Positions 28,601-40,490 of a DNA stretch of 64,000 nt are shown here, in pieces. The translations under genes and the position numbers were made by a program. The stretch is taken from NCBI GenBank assembly GCA_028826165.1, contig JAPDFW010000024.1, positions 1-64,000 on the forward strand, given 5' to 3'. The stretch's first letter is position 1. Each line of letters opens with the position of its first letter. Below the pieces are notes generated by a model. The model had not been told where the DNA came from, ran no database searches, and saw nothing but the letters and a program-made list of their open reading frames with translations. The stretch is from Anaeramoeba ignava (Eukaryota > Metamonada > Anaeramoebidae).

Positions 28601-28801
28601 AAATTTGTTTTGTTTGTTTGTTTCATTTCTTTTAATATTTTTATCTAAAATAAATAAATTAAAAATCCAATTTTTCTTTTTCTTTTCTTTTCTTTTCTTT
28701 TTTTATTGATTCAAAATATTCCATAAAAATAAAAAATAAAATAAAAATAAAAATTGATTATTAATTTTTTTATAAGTTTTTGGAATTCCTTAAAATGTCT
28801 G
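25654..28801. mobile_element. Candidate non-autonomous element with CAGACATTTTA ends (copy 1)
   Basis: Starts TA|CAGACATTTTATTG and ends CCTTAAAATGTCTG|TA, so an 11-bp inverted terminus (CAGACATTTTA) lies next to TA at both ends. The inside is not coding: one long spacer unit (to ~26340), about 11 units of a ~173-bp tandem repeat (26341-28130), a shorter copy of the unit's end, then unique A/T sequence with TTTTATTTAGAAACAAAAAA. The first bases resemble the termini of the 26-kb element (CAGTCATTTT). The flanks do not rebuild a clean empty site, so the borders could instead come from recombination. Confidence 0.4.
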
Positions 28802-29014
28802 TATTCATTTTAAAATATTTATTATTTTATTATTTTATTATTTTATTATTTGATTTTAGTATTAATATTTTATTTAAATTATTGATTTTATTTCTATTCT
28901 TAATTTTATATTTAATTTAAATTATAAAATTATATTTTATTATTTATTATTATTAATAAATTTAAATTATTTATTTTATTTCTATTCTTAATTTTATATT
29001 TATTTTAAATTATA
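28802..29014. other. A/T spacer between the two CAGACATTTTA segments
   Basis: Starts TATTCATTTTAAAATATTTA and passes into 145-bp-repeat-like sequence (TATTTCTATTCTTAATTTTA). The same sequence follows the second segment at 31522, so segment plus spacer appears duplicated in tandem. Confidence 0.6.
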
Positions 29015-31521
29015 CAGACATTTTATTGTAAGTGAGGATAAAATTTATGATTAATGATGTAAAAATGATGTAAAATTAATATTAATTTTATTCCAAAAAA
29101 ATATTAAAAATTCAAAAATTTATTACAAATTTGGAATAAATTAATACAAAATTAAATCAATACAAAAAAATTAATATTAAATTTATATTAAATTTATTTT
29201 TGTTTAAAAAATTCAAACTCCAAAATATAAAAAATAAAAACCAAAATATTCCCAAATAAAACTCTTCTTCTTTTTATTTATTTTAAATCAATTTAATATC
29301 TAAATCTGTAATTACTTTATTAATTAATTTACTTTTAAATTTATTTATTTTCAAATTCTGAATTAATTTATTTAATTTATTCTATTTTTATTTCTATTAG
29401 ATAAAATCTTTATTTTATTTTATTTTATTTTATTTTATTCATCTCCAATTTCCTAAAAATAAAAATAAAAAATCAATAATTTCAAAAATCTAAATTTATA
29501 TTTATTTATAATTATAATTTATCAAAGGTAATTAATTAAATTTCTTTTTCACTTCATTAATTCAATTTATCTGATTATTATTTATTATTTATTTATTTAT
29601 TTAAATTATTTTATTTTAAATTATTTTTATTAATAAATTTTGATTTGGAAAATATCAATCAATTAATCAATAATCAATCAATAATTTATTTCTAATTCAT
29701 TTCATTTTTTTTTCATTTCCAAAATTTAAATCAAAATTTAAATTCATTTATTTATATATATTATAAACAAATTTATAACAAAATAATTTATTAATTTAAT
29801 TTCCAATTTATTTATAATTTATATTCAAAAAATAAAAAATCAATTTCTCTCTATATATAAAATATATAAATTTAATTTTTAATTTATTTATAATTCAAAT
29901 TAAAAAATAAAAAAATCAATTTATTTATATATATTATAAACAAATTTATAACAAAATAATTAATTAATTTAATTCTCAATTTATTTATAATTTATATTCA
30001 AAAAATAAAAAATCAATTTCTCTCTATATATAAAATATATAAATTTAATTTTTAATTTATTTCAATTTAAATTAAAAATAAAAAAATCAATTTATTTATA
30101 TATATTATAAACAAATTTATAACAAAATAATTAATTAATTTAATTTTCAATTTATTTATAATTTATATTCAAAAATAAAAATCAATTTTCTCTCTATATA
30201 TAAAATATATAAATTTATTTTTAATTTATTTATAATTCAAATTAAAAATAAAAAAATCAATTTATTTATATATATTATAAACATATTTATAACAAAATAA
30301 TTAATAAATTTAATTTTCAATTTATTTATAATTTATATTCAAAAATAAAAAATCAATTTCTCTCTATATATAAAATATATAAATTTAATTTTTAATTCAT
30401 TTCAATTTAAATTCAAAAATAAAAAAATCAATTTATTTATATATATTATAAACAAATTTATAACAAAATAATTTATTAATTTAATTTTCAATTTATTTAT
30501 AATTTATATTCAAAAAATAAAAAAATCAATTTCTCTCTATATATAAAATATATAAATTTAATTTTTAATTAAAATTCAAAATAAAAATAAAAAATCAATT
30601 TATTTATATATATTATAAACAAATTTATAACAAAATAATTTATAAATTTAATTTCCAATTTATTTATAATTTAAATTCAAAAAATAAAAAATCAATTTCT
30701 CTCTATATATAAAATATATAAATTTAATTTTCAATTTATTTCAATTTAAATTCAAAAATAAAAAAATCAATTTATTTATATATATTATAAACAAATTTAT
30801 AACAAAATAATTTATAAATTTAAATTCAAAAATAAAAAATCAATAATTTCAAAAATCTAAATTTATACTTATTTATATCATTATTTATATTTATAATTTA
30901 TCAAAGGTAATTAATTAATTAATTAATTAAATTTCTTTTTCACTTCATTTAGATTCAATTTATCTGATTATTATCTATTATTTATTTATTTATTATTTTA
31001 AATTATTTTATTTTTATTAAATAAATTTTGATTTGGAAAATATCAATCAATTAATTAATAATCAATCAATAATTTATTTCTAATTCATTTCATTTTTTTT
31101 TTCATTTCCAAAATTTAAATCAAAATCAAATCAAATTTAAATCAAATTTAAATCAAAATTCAAATCAAAATTCAAATCAAAATCAAAATCAAAATTTAAA
31201 TCCAAATTCAAAATTCAAAATCTATTGATAATTTGTTCTGAAAATAAAATCTAAATATAAATATAAAAAAAAATCAAATTGATATTATTTTTATATGTTT
31301 TATTTAGAAACAAAAAAAAATCATCAAATTTGTTTTGTTTTGTTTGTTTCATTTCTTTTAATATTTTTATCTAAAATAAATAAATTAAAAATCCAATTTT
31401 TCTTTTTCTTTTCTTTTCTTTTTTTATTGATTCAAAATATTCCATAAAAATAAAAAATAAAAAATAAAAAAAATTGATTATTAATTTTTTTATAAGTTTT
31501 TGGAATTCCTTAAAATGTCTG
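29015..31521. mobile_element. Candidate non-autonomous element with CAGACATTTTA ends (copy 2)
   Basis: Same design as 25654-28801: TA|CAGACATTTTATTGTAAG at the left and TTAAAATGTCTG|TA at the right. It contains one long unit (to ~29735), about 7 copies of the ~173-bp tandem repeat (29735-30830) and the same right-hand unique sequence (31210-31521). It is shorter than copy 1 mainly because of fewer 173-bp units. No coding capacity. Confidence 0.4.
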
Positions 31522-32995
31522 TATTCATTTTAAAATATTTATTATTTTATTATTTTATTATTTATTATTTGATTTTAGTATTAATATTTTATTTAAATTA
31601 TTGATTTTATTTCTATTCTTAATTTTATATTTATTTTAAATTATAAAATTATATTTTATTATTTATTTTTATTATTAATAAATTTAAATTATTTATTTTT
31701 ATTTCTATTATTAATTTTATATTTAATTTAAATTATAAAATTATATTTTATTATTTATTTTTATTATTAATTATTTATTTAATTATTTTTATTTATTTTG
31801 AAAACTTTTTATTTCAAGACAATTTAATAACTAAATCCAAAACTACTTTATTAACTAATTTACTTGTAATTTTATTTTAATTCACAAAATTTATAAATTT
31901 ATAAATTAATTAATTAATTTTACTTATATTTTTATTTTTATATTAGATAAAATCTTTATTTTATTCATTTTCAATTCTTCCAAAAAAAAAATCATTATTT
32001 ATAATCCACAATTTACCAAAATTAATTAATTAATTAATTATTTATTTATTTATTTATTGAATTAATGAAACTTCTTTTTCACTTCATTTAGATTAGATTA
32101 TATTAGATTAGATTCAATTTATCTGATTATTTATTTATTTATTATTATTCATTTATTAATTTATTCCAAATTATTTTTATTTATATTTTTATTTATAAAT
32201 AAATGGATTTTGATTTGGAAAATATCATTAATTAATTAATAAATAAATTATTTCTAATTTTCATTTTTCATTTTTCATTTTTTTCATTTTTTTTTCTTAG
32301 AAGAATAAATATAAAAATAAAAATAAAAATTACCTTCACAAAATGAAAGGAAATCTCAAAAACTAATAAAATATTCAATCCAATCCAATCCAATCCAATC
32401 CAATCCAATTCAATTCAATTCAAAAGTAAATTTATTTATTTATTTATTTAAAAATTTAAAAATTTAATTTTATTTCTATTTCAATTATAAATAATTAAAT
32501 AATAAATTTAAATTAAATATTTTATTTCTATTATTAATTTTATATTTATTTTAAATTATAAAATTATTTTTTATTATTTATTTTTATTATTAATTATTTA
32601 ATTAAATATTTTATTATTTTTATTTCAATTATAAATAATTAAATAATAAATTTAAATTAATTATTTATTTCTATTATTTATTTTATATTTATTTCAAATT
32701 ATAAAATTATTTTTTATTATTAATTTTTATTTTTAATTATTTATTTAATTATTTTTATTATTTTTATTTCAATTATAAATAATTAAATAATAAATTTAAA
32801 TTAAATATTTTATTTCTATTATTAATTTTATATTTATTTTAAATTATAAAATTATATTTTATTATTTATTTTTATTATTAATTATTTAATTAAATATTTT
32901 TATTATTTTTATTTCAATTATAAATAATTAAATAATAAATTTAAATTAATTATTTTATTTCTATTATTAATTTTATGTTTATTTTATTTATTATT
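31522..32995 (-). repeat. Inverted copies of the 145-bp repeat around a spacer unit
   Basis: 31540-31790 and 32450-32990 carry the reverse complement of the 10914-12020 repeat (TTTCAATTATAAATAATTAA, TTTCTATTATTAATTTTATA). Between them (31800-32440) is a diverged copy of the long spacer unit (AACTAAATCCAAAACTACTT, TTTCTTTTTCACTTCATTTA, AATTACCTTCACAAAATGAA) ending in a CAATC pentamer run at about 32380-32408. Confidence 0.75.
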
Positions 32996-33509
32996 TTTTA
33001 TTAGGTTAAATAGGTTTTAAATTGAAAATTTTGATTAGTGCTTTTATTTTTTAAAAACAAAAAAACAAAAAATATTCACTTTCAAAAACATTTTAATTAA
33101 TGTAATCTTTATAAAATCAAAAATCAAAAATCAAAAATCAAAAATCAAAAATGAAAAGAATTTATAATTAATTAATTAATTAATTAATTGATTCTAAATT
33201 AATTAATATAAGATTCAAAAATAATTAACAAAATCTTTTTATTTATTTAAAATATCAAAAAATCAAAAAATCAAAAAATAATCAATATTAATATTAATAA
33301 TAATAATATTAAAATTAATTTTTCTTTCAATATCAATAATCAAAACAAAAAAACTATTCATTAACAAAATAAATTTATTAATATTAATTCTAAATTTTTA
33401 ATTTTTAATTTTAATTTTAATTTACATTTATTGAAGGAAATTTCTTGTTGTTCTTGTTCTTGTTCTTGTTGTTGATAATTTAAAACAAAAATAACGAAAA
33501 ATAAATTGA
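32996..33509. other. A/T spacer with short repeats
   Basis: Contains an AAAAATC run (33115-33150), TTAA runs and TTGTTCTTGTTCTTG (about 33447). The segment at 33080-33120 pairs with the left arm near 10257. Reverse-strand translation of 33440-33480 gives a short QQQEQEQEQQ tract, too short to call an exon. Confidence 0.5.
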
Positions 33510-33810
33510 TTGATTTTCAGATTGATTTTCAGATTTATTTTAAGATTTATTTTAAGATTTATTTTCAGATTTATTTTAAGATTTATTTTTAGATTTATTT
33601 TAAGATTTATTTTTAGATTTATTTTTAGATTTATTTTCAGATTTATTTTCAGATTTATTTTCAGATTTATTTTCAGATTTATTTTCAGATTGATTTTCAG
33701 ATTGATTTTAAGATTTATTTTCAGATTTATTTTAAGATTTATTTTCAGATTTATTTTCAGATTTATTTTCAGATTGATTTTCAGATTTATTTTTAGATTG
33801 ATATTTATTT
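33510..33810. repeat. 12-bp minisatellite
   Basis: About 25 units of AGATTTATTTTC with TTTTC/TTTTA/TTTTT and TTTATT/TTGATT variants. The + strand reads as an open (F/L)R(F/L)I repeat. The reverse strand reads E/K-N-K-S but is cut by TAA wherever TTTTAAG occurs, so neither is a convincing protein. It may be a decayed Ser/Glu/Asn/Lys coding repeat. Confidence 0.8.
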
Positions 33811-33903
33811 ATTTGGCTTTTAAAAATGATTTAGAAACTATTGAATAAATAATTTACAAAACAAATGAATTGATTTATTTTCATTTAAGAAGACAAATAA
33901 CAC

Positions 33904-34017
33904 ATAATTTATATTTATATTTATATTTATATTTATATTTATATTTATATTTATATTTATATTTATATTTATATTTATATTTATATTTATATTTATATTT
34001 ATATTTATATTTATATT
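33904..34017. repeat. TTTATA hexanucleotide repeat
   Basis: Pure tandem TTTATA, the complement of the hexamer at the left window edge. 34018-34550 beyond it is A/T spacer with AAAATC, AAAT and AAAAAT runs. Its 34290-34370 part pairs with the left rDNA arm near 9655. Confidence 0.9.
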
Positions 34018-34553
34018 TTCAATAAATAAAATAAAAAGAAATGATTTTTTATTTATTTATTTATTTATTTATTTTAAAATCAAAATCAAAATCAAAATCA
34101 AAATCAAAATAAAAATAAAAATCATGTAAACTTTGAATGTAATTAATTAATTAATTTATTATTTATTTATTTATTTATAAATTAAAAATTATTTTAGATT
34201 TTAATTAATTAATAAATAAATAAATAAATAAATAATAAAAGATTGAAGTAAATAAATAATATAAACAAAAAAAAATGAAAATAAAAATAAAAATAAATAT
34301 AAACTTTCAAAATAATTGAAATTTAGATACAATTCCTTAATTAAAATTATTCTAAATTTAAATAAAAAAAATTGAAAAAAAAAAATGGAAAAAAAAATGT
34401 TTTTGTGGATTTTTATTTTTTAAAAAGTGGAATTCATTTTTTTCTTCTTCTTTCATTTTTCTTTTTTTATATATATAATATATAAATAAATCTATTGAAA
34501 ATTTGAAAATAAAAATAAAAATAAAAATAAAAATAAAAATAAAAATAAAAAAA

Positions 34554-34650
34554 GGGGGATGTTCATCTTTGGCAATGTTTTAAGCTTTGAAATTAGCCAC
34601 CCGCCCAAAGAAAAAGCTGGTGTTAACATACTCACCCGAGTCTACGCCCT
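34554..34650 (-). ncRNA. Putative structured ncRNA, G/C island 1
   Basis: A ~97-bp island of normal base composition in almost pure A/T. On the minus strand it begins near GGGCGTAGACTCGGGTGAGT, includes hairpin-capable GGTG...CACC and CTTTGG...CCAAAG pairs, and ends CATCCCCC followed by a T7 run, which would suit a Pol III terminator. It does not match 5S, U1, U2, U4, U5 or U6 as I know them. Strand is inferred only from the T run. It could also be half of a larger RNA with 34777-34925, because flanking A/T arms pair perfectly (34649-34661 with 34762-34774; 34662-34677 with 34709-34724). Confidence 0.45.
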
Positions 34651-34776
34651 TATTTATTTCTAATTATTAATTATTAATCAATCCAAATTAAATCAATTTA
34701 AAATCAATTTAATAATTAATAATTCTAATCAAAATTGAACAATATAAGAACAATAATGAAAAGAAATAAATAAGAA

Positions 34777-34925
34777 ACGCGACATTTGTCGTCTTCGTGT
34801 AAAGCCCCAAGTCGTCAACTGAGCCTCCCCGCCGTAGCGTAGCGGAGAGGCCGAAGGCCGGTGCATTGGGGGAGGTGAAGTTGAAAGACATTGGGGCATT
34901 TACTCGAAAAACGACAAAGTACGCG
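34777..34925. ncRNA. Putative structured ncRNA, G/C island 2 (long hairpin)
   Basis: A G/C-rich ~150-bp island that folds into one long interrupted hairpin: TTTGTCGT (34785-34792) with ACGACAAA (34911-34918), GCCCCAA (34804-34810) with TTGGGGC (34891-34897), CAACT with AGTTG (34879-34883), and CCTCCCC (34824-34830) with GGGGGAGG (34868-34875). The apex holds two small hairpins (CCG TAGCGTAG CGG and GGCC GAA GGCC). The rod shape with a branched tip recalls an SRP RNA S domain, but I cannot find the SRP54-binding motif, so identity is open. An antisense open frame of 60 codons crosses it and is probably meaningless. Confidence 0.5.
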
Positions 34926-34929
34926 ATAT

Positions 34930-35640
34930 GATCCTTTCTTATATTTATATTTATATTTATATATTTTATTTCAAGTAAATTTAATATCTAAATCCAAAAA
35001 TTACTTTATTAACTAATTTATTATTTGTAAGTTTATTTTAATTTCCAAAAATAAATTAATTAATTAATTAATTAATTAATTAATTAATTTTATTCTATTT
35101 ATAATTAATATTTATTCTATTTTATTTTTATATTTATATTTATATTAGATAAAATGTTTATTTTATTTTATTTTATTTTATTTTATTTTATTCATCTCCA
35201 TTTCCAAAATAAAAATAATTCCAAAAAAAATCTAAATTTATATTTATTAATATCTATCATTATTTATAATTATAATTTATCAAAATTAATTAATGGAATT
35301 TCTTTTTTCAATTAAATTAAATTAGATTAGATTAGATTAGATTTATCTATTATTCTAAATTATTTATCATTTTAAATTATTTTATTTATTTATTTTTATT
35401 TATAAATAATAAATACATTTTGATTTTGATTTTGGAAAATATCATTAATTGATTAATAAATAATAAAATAAAATAAATCAATAATTTATTTCTAATTCAT
35501 TTTTTGTTTTTGTTTTTGTTTTTGTTTTTGTTTTTTAATAATTTTTATTTTTAAATTTCCAAATTCATTTTTCATTTTTCATTTTTCATTTTTTTTTCTT
35601 TTCAAAGAATATTTATAAATATAAATATAAATATAAAAAT
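34930..35640 (+). repeat. Diverged copy of the rDNA-flank unit
   Basis: TTTAATATCTAAATCCAAAA, ATATTAGATAAAATGTTTAT, CATCTCCATTTCC, ATTTTGATTTTGGAAAATAT and AATTACCTTTAGAAAATGAA occur in the same order as in the 31800-32440 copy, with extra TTAA, TTTTA and TTTTTG microsatellites. Confidence 0.6.
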
Positions 35641-35689
35641 TACCTTTAGAAAATGAAAGGAAATACCAAACACTAAAAAAATATTCAAA

Positions 35690-36485
35690 TTCAAATTAAT
35701 TTTTAATTATAATTAATTATTTTGTAATAAAATTAATTAAGAAATGATTTAAAAAAGAATTTATTATTAATACTAAATTAATATTATTAAATATAAAGAA
35801 ATAAATTTAAAACAAAAATTAGATAAAAATTTAATTTAATTTTTAATAATAATTAATTTATTATTTTGCAATAAAATTAATTAAGAAATGATTTTAAAAA
35901 AGGATTTATTATTAATATTAAATAAATATTATTAAAAATAAAGAAATAAATTTAAAACAAAAATTAGATAAAAATTTAATTTAATTTTTAATTATAATTA
36001 ATTTATTATTTTGCAATAAAATTAATTAAGAAATAATTTTAAAAAGAATTTATTATTAATATTAAATTATTATTATTAAAAATAAAGAAATAAATTTAAT
36101 TAAAATATTTTATTTATTATTTTACTTAATTTTTAATAATAATTTATTTAATATTTTGCAATAAAATTAATTAAGAAATGATTTTAAAACTTTTATTCAT
36201 TTTTTTTCATTTTTTTTTTGTTTTTTTTTTCTAAATTAAAAAATTAAAAAGAAAAAAAAAGAAAAAATCAAATAAAAATTTTAAAAACAAAATTATAAAA
36301 AAAAATAAAGAAAAAATGTTAATTAAAATGTAAAATAATTTATTTATACAATTTATAAAAAGGATTTATTATCTAAATTAATTCAAAATTGATTTAAAAA
36401 CAAATATAAATTTAAATCAAAAAAAAATTAAATTTAATTAATTTTATTTCAAAAAAAATAAAATAATATTAAATAAATTTAAATA
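35690..36485 (+). repeat. ~146-bp tandem repeat and left part of the insertion-site satellite
   Basis: Four units (about 35731, 35877, 36020, 36165) with GCAATAAAATTAATTAAGAA and TTATTATTAATATTAAAT. They are followed at 36300-36480 by the same sequence as the 62546-63780 satellite (TTTATTATCTAAATTAATTC, AAATTTAATTAATTTTATTT). The satellite is cut at TA (36484-36485) by the left end of the giant element. Confidence 0.8.
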
Positions 36486-36511
36486 CAGTCATTTTTATTT
36501 GGGTGCGGACA
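36486..36511 (+). repeat. Left terminal inverted repeat
   Basis: 26-bp TIR after TA (36484-36485). Just inside, GGACAC is repeated (GCGGACACCTTCC...GGGACACTGGAAG), with CTTCC/GGAAG able to pair, which may be transposase-binding sequence. Confidence 0.9.
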
Positions 36512-36540
36512 CCTTCCTTAAGGGACACTGGAAGACCTTC

Positions 36541-36600
36541 ATGAAAAATTTTTAAAAAATTTTTAAAAAATTTTTAAAAAATCTTTAAAAATTTTTTAAT
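36541..36600. repeat. Left subterminal A/T palindromic repeats
   Basis: About five tandem AAAAATTTTTTA-type units of ~11 bp right inside the left end, mirrored by a similar block inside the right end (62470-62518). Such symmetry suggests a function in transposition or a shared origin of the ends. Confidence 0.7.
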
Positions 36601-36744
36601 GTTTCACGTGTTGAAATTCATCACTTCTATTTTCTATTCTGAATTTAATTCCCTGCATATAGTAGTTTATTTTCATTCTCATTTTGCATATTTTTTTCCC
36701 TTTTATCATTTTCCTTTTTTCATCTTTCTTCAATTTTAAATGGA

Positions 36745-39700
36745 AAATAAATAATAATTGATTTAATAAATATAAATAAATGTTTATTAAATACACTTCT
36801 TAATCAATATCATTATATATTATTTATTGATTATTGATTTAATTTATTTTATTTATTGAAAATTATAAAATCATCCATTCATTTTGAAAAATTTAAAAGG
36901 GAAAAAATTGAAATAAAATTATATTAATATTTAAATAATAATTGATTTAATAAATATAAATAAATATTTATTAAATACACTTCTTAATCAATATCATTAT
37001 ATATTATTTATTGATTATTGATTTCATTTATTTTATTTATTGAAAATTATAAAATCATCCATTCATTTTGAAAAATTTAAAAGGAAAAAATTGAAATAAA
37101 ATTATATTAATATTTAAATAATAAATGATTTAATAAATATAAATAAATGTTTATAAAATACACTTTTTAATCAATATCATTATATATTATTTATTGATTA
37201 TTGATTTATTTTATTTTATTTATTGAAAATTATAAAATCATCCATTCATTTTGAAAAATTTAAAAGGAAAAATTGAAATAAAATTACATTAATATTTAAA
37301 TAATAATTGATTTAATAAATATAAATAAATGCTTATAAAATACATTTTTAATCAATATCATTATATATTATTTATTGATTATTGATTTAATTTATTTTAT
37401 TTATTGAAAATTATAAAATCATCCATTCATTTTGAAAAATTTAAAAGGAAAAAATTGAAATAAAATTACATTAATATTTAAATAATAATTGATTTAATAA
37501 ATATAAATAAATATTTATAAAATACACTTCTTAATCAATATCATTATATATTATTTATTGATTATTGATTTCATTTATTTTATTTATTGAAAATTATAAA
37601 ATCATCCATTCATTTTGAAAAATTTAAAAGGAAAAAATTGAAATAAAATTACATTAATATTTAAATAATAATTGATTTAATAAATATAAATAAATATTTA
37701 TTAAATACACTTTTTAATCAATATCATTATATATTATTTATTGATTATTGATTTAATTTATTTTATTTATTGAAAATTATAAAATCATCCATTCATTTTG
37801 AAAAATTTAAAAGGAAAAATTGAAATAAAATTATATTAATATTTAAATAATAATTGATTTAATAAATATAAATAAATGTTTATTAAATACACTTCTTAAT
37901 CAATATCATTATATATTATTTATTGATTATTGATTTAATTTATTTTATTTATTGAAAATTATAAAATCATCCATTCATTTTGAAAAATTTAAAAGGAAAA
38001 ATTGAAATAAAATTACATTAATATTTAAATAATAATTGATTTAATAAATATAAATAAATATTTATTAAATACACTTTTTAATCAATATCATTATATATTA
38101 TTTATTGATTATTGATTTAATTTATTTTATTTATTGAAAATTATAAAATCATCCATTCATTTTGAAAAATTTAAAAGGAAAAATTGAAATAAAATTATAT
38201 TAATATTTAAATAATAATTGATTTAATAAATATAAATAAATATTTATTAAATACACTTCTTAATCAATATCATTATATATTATTTATTGATTATTGATTT
38301 ATTTTATTTTATTTATTGAAAATTATAAAATCATCCATTCATTTTGAAAAATTTAAAAGGAAAAAATTGAAATAAAATTATATTAATATTTAAATAATAA
38401 TTGATTTAATAAATATAAATAAATGTTTATTAAATACACTTCTTAATCAATATCATTATATATTATTTATTGATTATTGATTTAATTTATTTTATTTATT
38501 GAAAATTATAAAATCATCCATTCATTTTGAAAAATTTAAAAGGAAAAATTGTAATAAAATTATATTAATATTTAAATAATAATTGATTTAATAAATATAA
38601 ATAAATGTTTATAAAATACATTTTTAATCAATATCATTATATATTATTTATTGATTATTGATTTAATTTATTTTATTTATTGAAAATTATAAAATCATCC
38701 ATTCATTTTGAAAAATTTAAAAGGAAAAATTGAAATAAAATTATATTAATATTTAAATAATAATTGATTTAATAAATATAAATAAATATTTATTAAATAC
38801 ACTTCTTAATCAATATCATTATATATTATTTATTGATTATTGATTTAATTTATTTTATTTATTAAAAATTATAAAATCATCCATTCATTTTGAAAAATTT
38901 AAAAGGAAAAATTGAAATAAAATTACATTAATATTTAAATAATAATTGATTTAATAAATATAAATAAATGTTTATAAAATACACTTCTTAATCAATATCA
39001 TTATATATTATTTATTGATTATTGATTTAATTTATTTTATTTATTGAAAATTATAAAATCATCCATTCATTTTGAAAAATTTAAAAGGAAAAATTGAAAT
39101 AAAATTATATTAATATTTAAATAATAATTGATTTAATAAATATAAATAAATATTTATAAAATACACTTCTTAATCAATATCATTATATATTATTTATTGA
39201 TTATTGATTTAATTTATTTTATTTATTGAAAATTATAAAATCATCCATTCATTTTGAAAAATTTAAAAGGAAAAATTGTAATAAAATTATATTAATATTT
39301 AAATAATAATTGATTTAATAAATATAAATAAATGTTTATTAAATACACTTTTTAATCAATATCATTATATATTATTTATTGATTATTGATTTAATTTATT
39401 TTATTTATTGAAAATTATAAAATCATCCATTCATTTTGAAAAATTTAAAAGGAAAAAATTGAAATAAAATTATATTAATATTTAAATAATAATTGATTTA
39501 ATAAATATAAATAAATATTTATAAAATACACTTCTTAATCAATATCATTATATATTATTTATTGATTATTGATTTAATTTATTTTATTTATTGAAAATTA
39601 TAAAATCATCCATTCATTTCGAAAAATTTAAAAGGAAAAAATTGAAATAAAATTATATTAATATTTAAATAATAAATGATTTAATAAATATAAATAAATG

Positions 39701-39750
39701 TTTATAAAATACACTTCTTAATCAATATCATTATATATTATTTATTGATT
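36745..39750 (+). repeat. ~184-bp tandem satellite, 16 full units plus a partial
   Basis: Unit contains AATAATTGATTTAATAAATA, TAAATACACTTCTTAATCAA, TATCATTATATATTATTTAT, AATCATCCATTCATTTTGAA and TTTAAAAGG. Units are highly alike, differing mostly by single bases (CTTCTTAA/CTTTTTAA, ATTATATT/ATTACATT) and 1-2-bp indels, which points to recent amplification or ongoing homogenisation. Not coding. Confidence 0.95.
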
Positions 39751-40490
39751 TCATTAAGTGTATTTGCTTCATAACTCAATTTTTTTTCTTGTTTCTGAAT
39801 ACAGTAAATATTTTTCCAAAAGTTGATTTCCTGGAAACGCTCTATTAATATCTATATTATTCATTCCTATCAAATTGTGATTTGGAAAATTTTTTTGTTT
39901 TGTTTTTAATAAATTCTACTAGAAAGCAAAAATTTTTTTGTTTTTTCATTTTTGTGGATTTTTTTTTAATTCAAAATTCTAACAGAAAATAATCTATTTT
40001 TAGTTAAATATGTAATTGGTTTATCTGTCTAAATTTGTTTTTAGAGTAAAATTAAAGAAAAATTTCCCCTTTTTAATTCATTTCAATGGAAGGCAAAATT
40101 TTTTTTTTTCATTTTTTTTTTCATTTTTTTTTCATTTTTTATTTTTCATTTTTTTCTTTACTTTTTTTTTTCACTTAGTGAATTATTCTGATCAACTTTT
40201 TTGCAAATTTTATATTCAGCCTTTCCGATCTTGAAAGTATTTTTTCCAATTTATATTTGAATTTAACTTGATTTTGATTTTTTTTTGGATTTTTTGTTTT
40301 GAATTTTTTTTTAATAACTATGAGGCCTCTTTTGCACAAAAATCACAGAACTGTTGTTGTTTTAGTTGCTCGTTCTTCTCGTAATTTTTTCATGAATTGG
40401 ATCAATTCACAAAACACAAAATAAAATATAACAATGTACAAATGAAACAAATTCTGAAAATTACTCAATTTATTTAACACTTAATATTTA
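39751..40490. other. Unique non-coding region between the two satellites
   Basis: T-rich but non-repetitive, with some complex stretches (AAAGTTGATTTCCTGGAAAC, GAGGCCTCTTTTGCACAAAA, TTGCTCGTTCTTCTCG). The 72-codon + strand frame at 40016-40234 is Phe-rich low complexity and not a credible gene. No RNA gene recognised. Confidence 0.5.

Noticed and set aside
33510-33848. 112-codon IFRF repeat frame
   Set aside because: Product of a 12-bp minisatellite; the opposite strand has stop codons at many units.
34554-34650. 5S rRNA, U6 or tRNA gene
   Set aside because: No 5S core, U6 box or tRNA A/B-box and cloverleaf pattern could be matched on either strand.
34709-34891. 60-codon minus frame MSFNFTSPNAPAFGLSATLR... 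across G/C island 2
   Set aside because: The sequence is better explained by the long stem-loop; the rest of the frame runs into low-complexity A/T.
23736-36480. CRISPR-like array or retroelement LTRs
   Set aside because: Repeats are direct or inverted satellite units without unique spacers of equal size, and no reverse transcriptase or integrase coding sequence is present.
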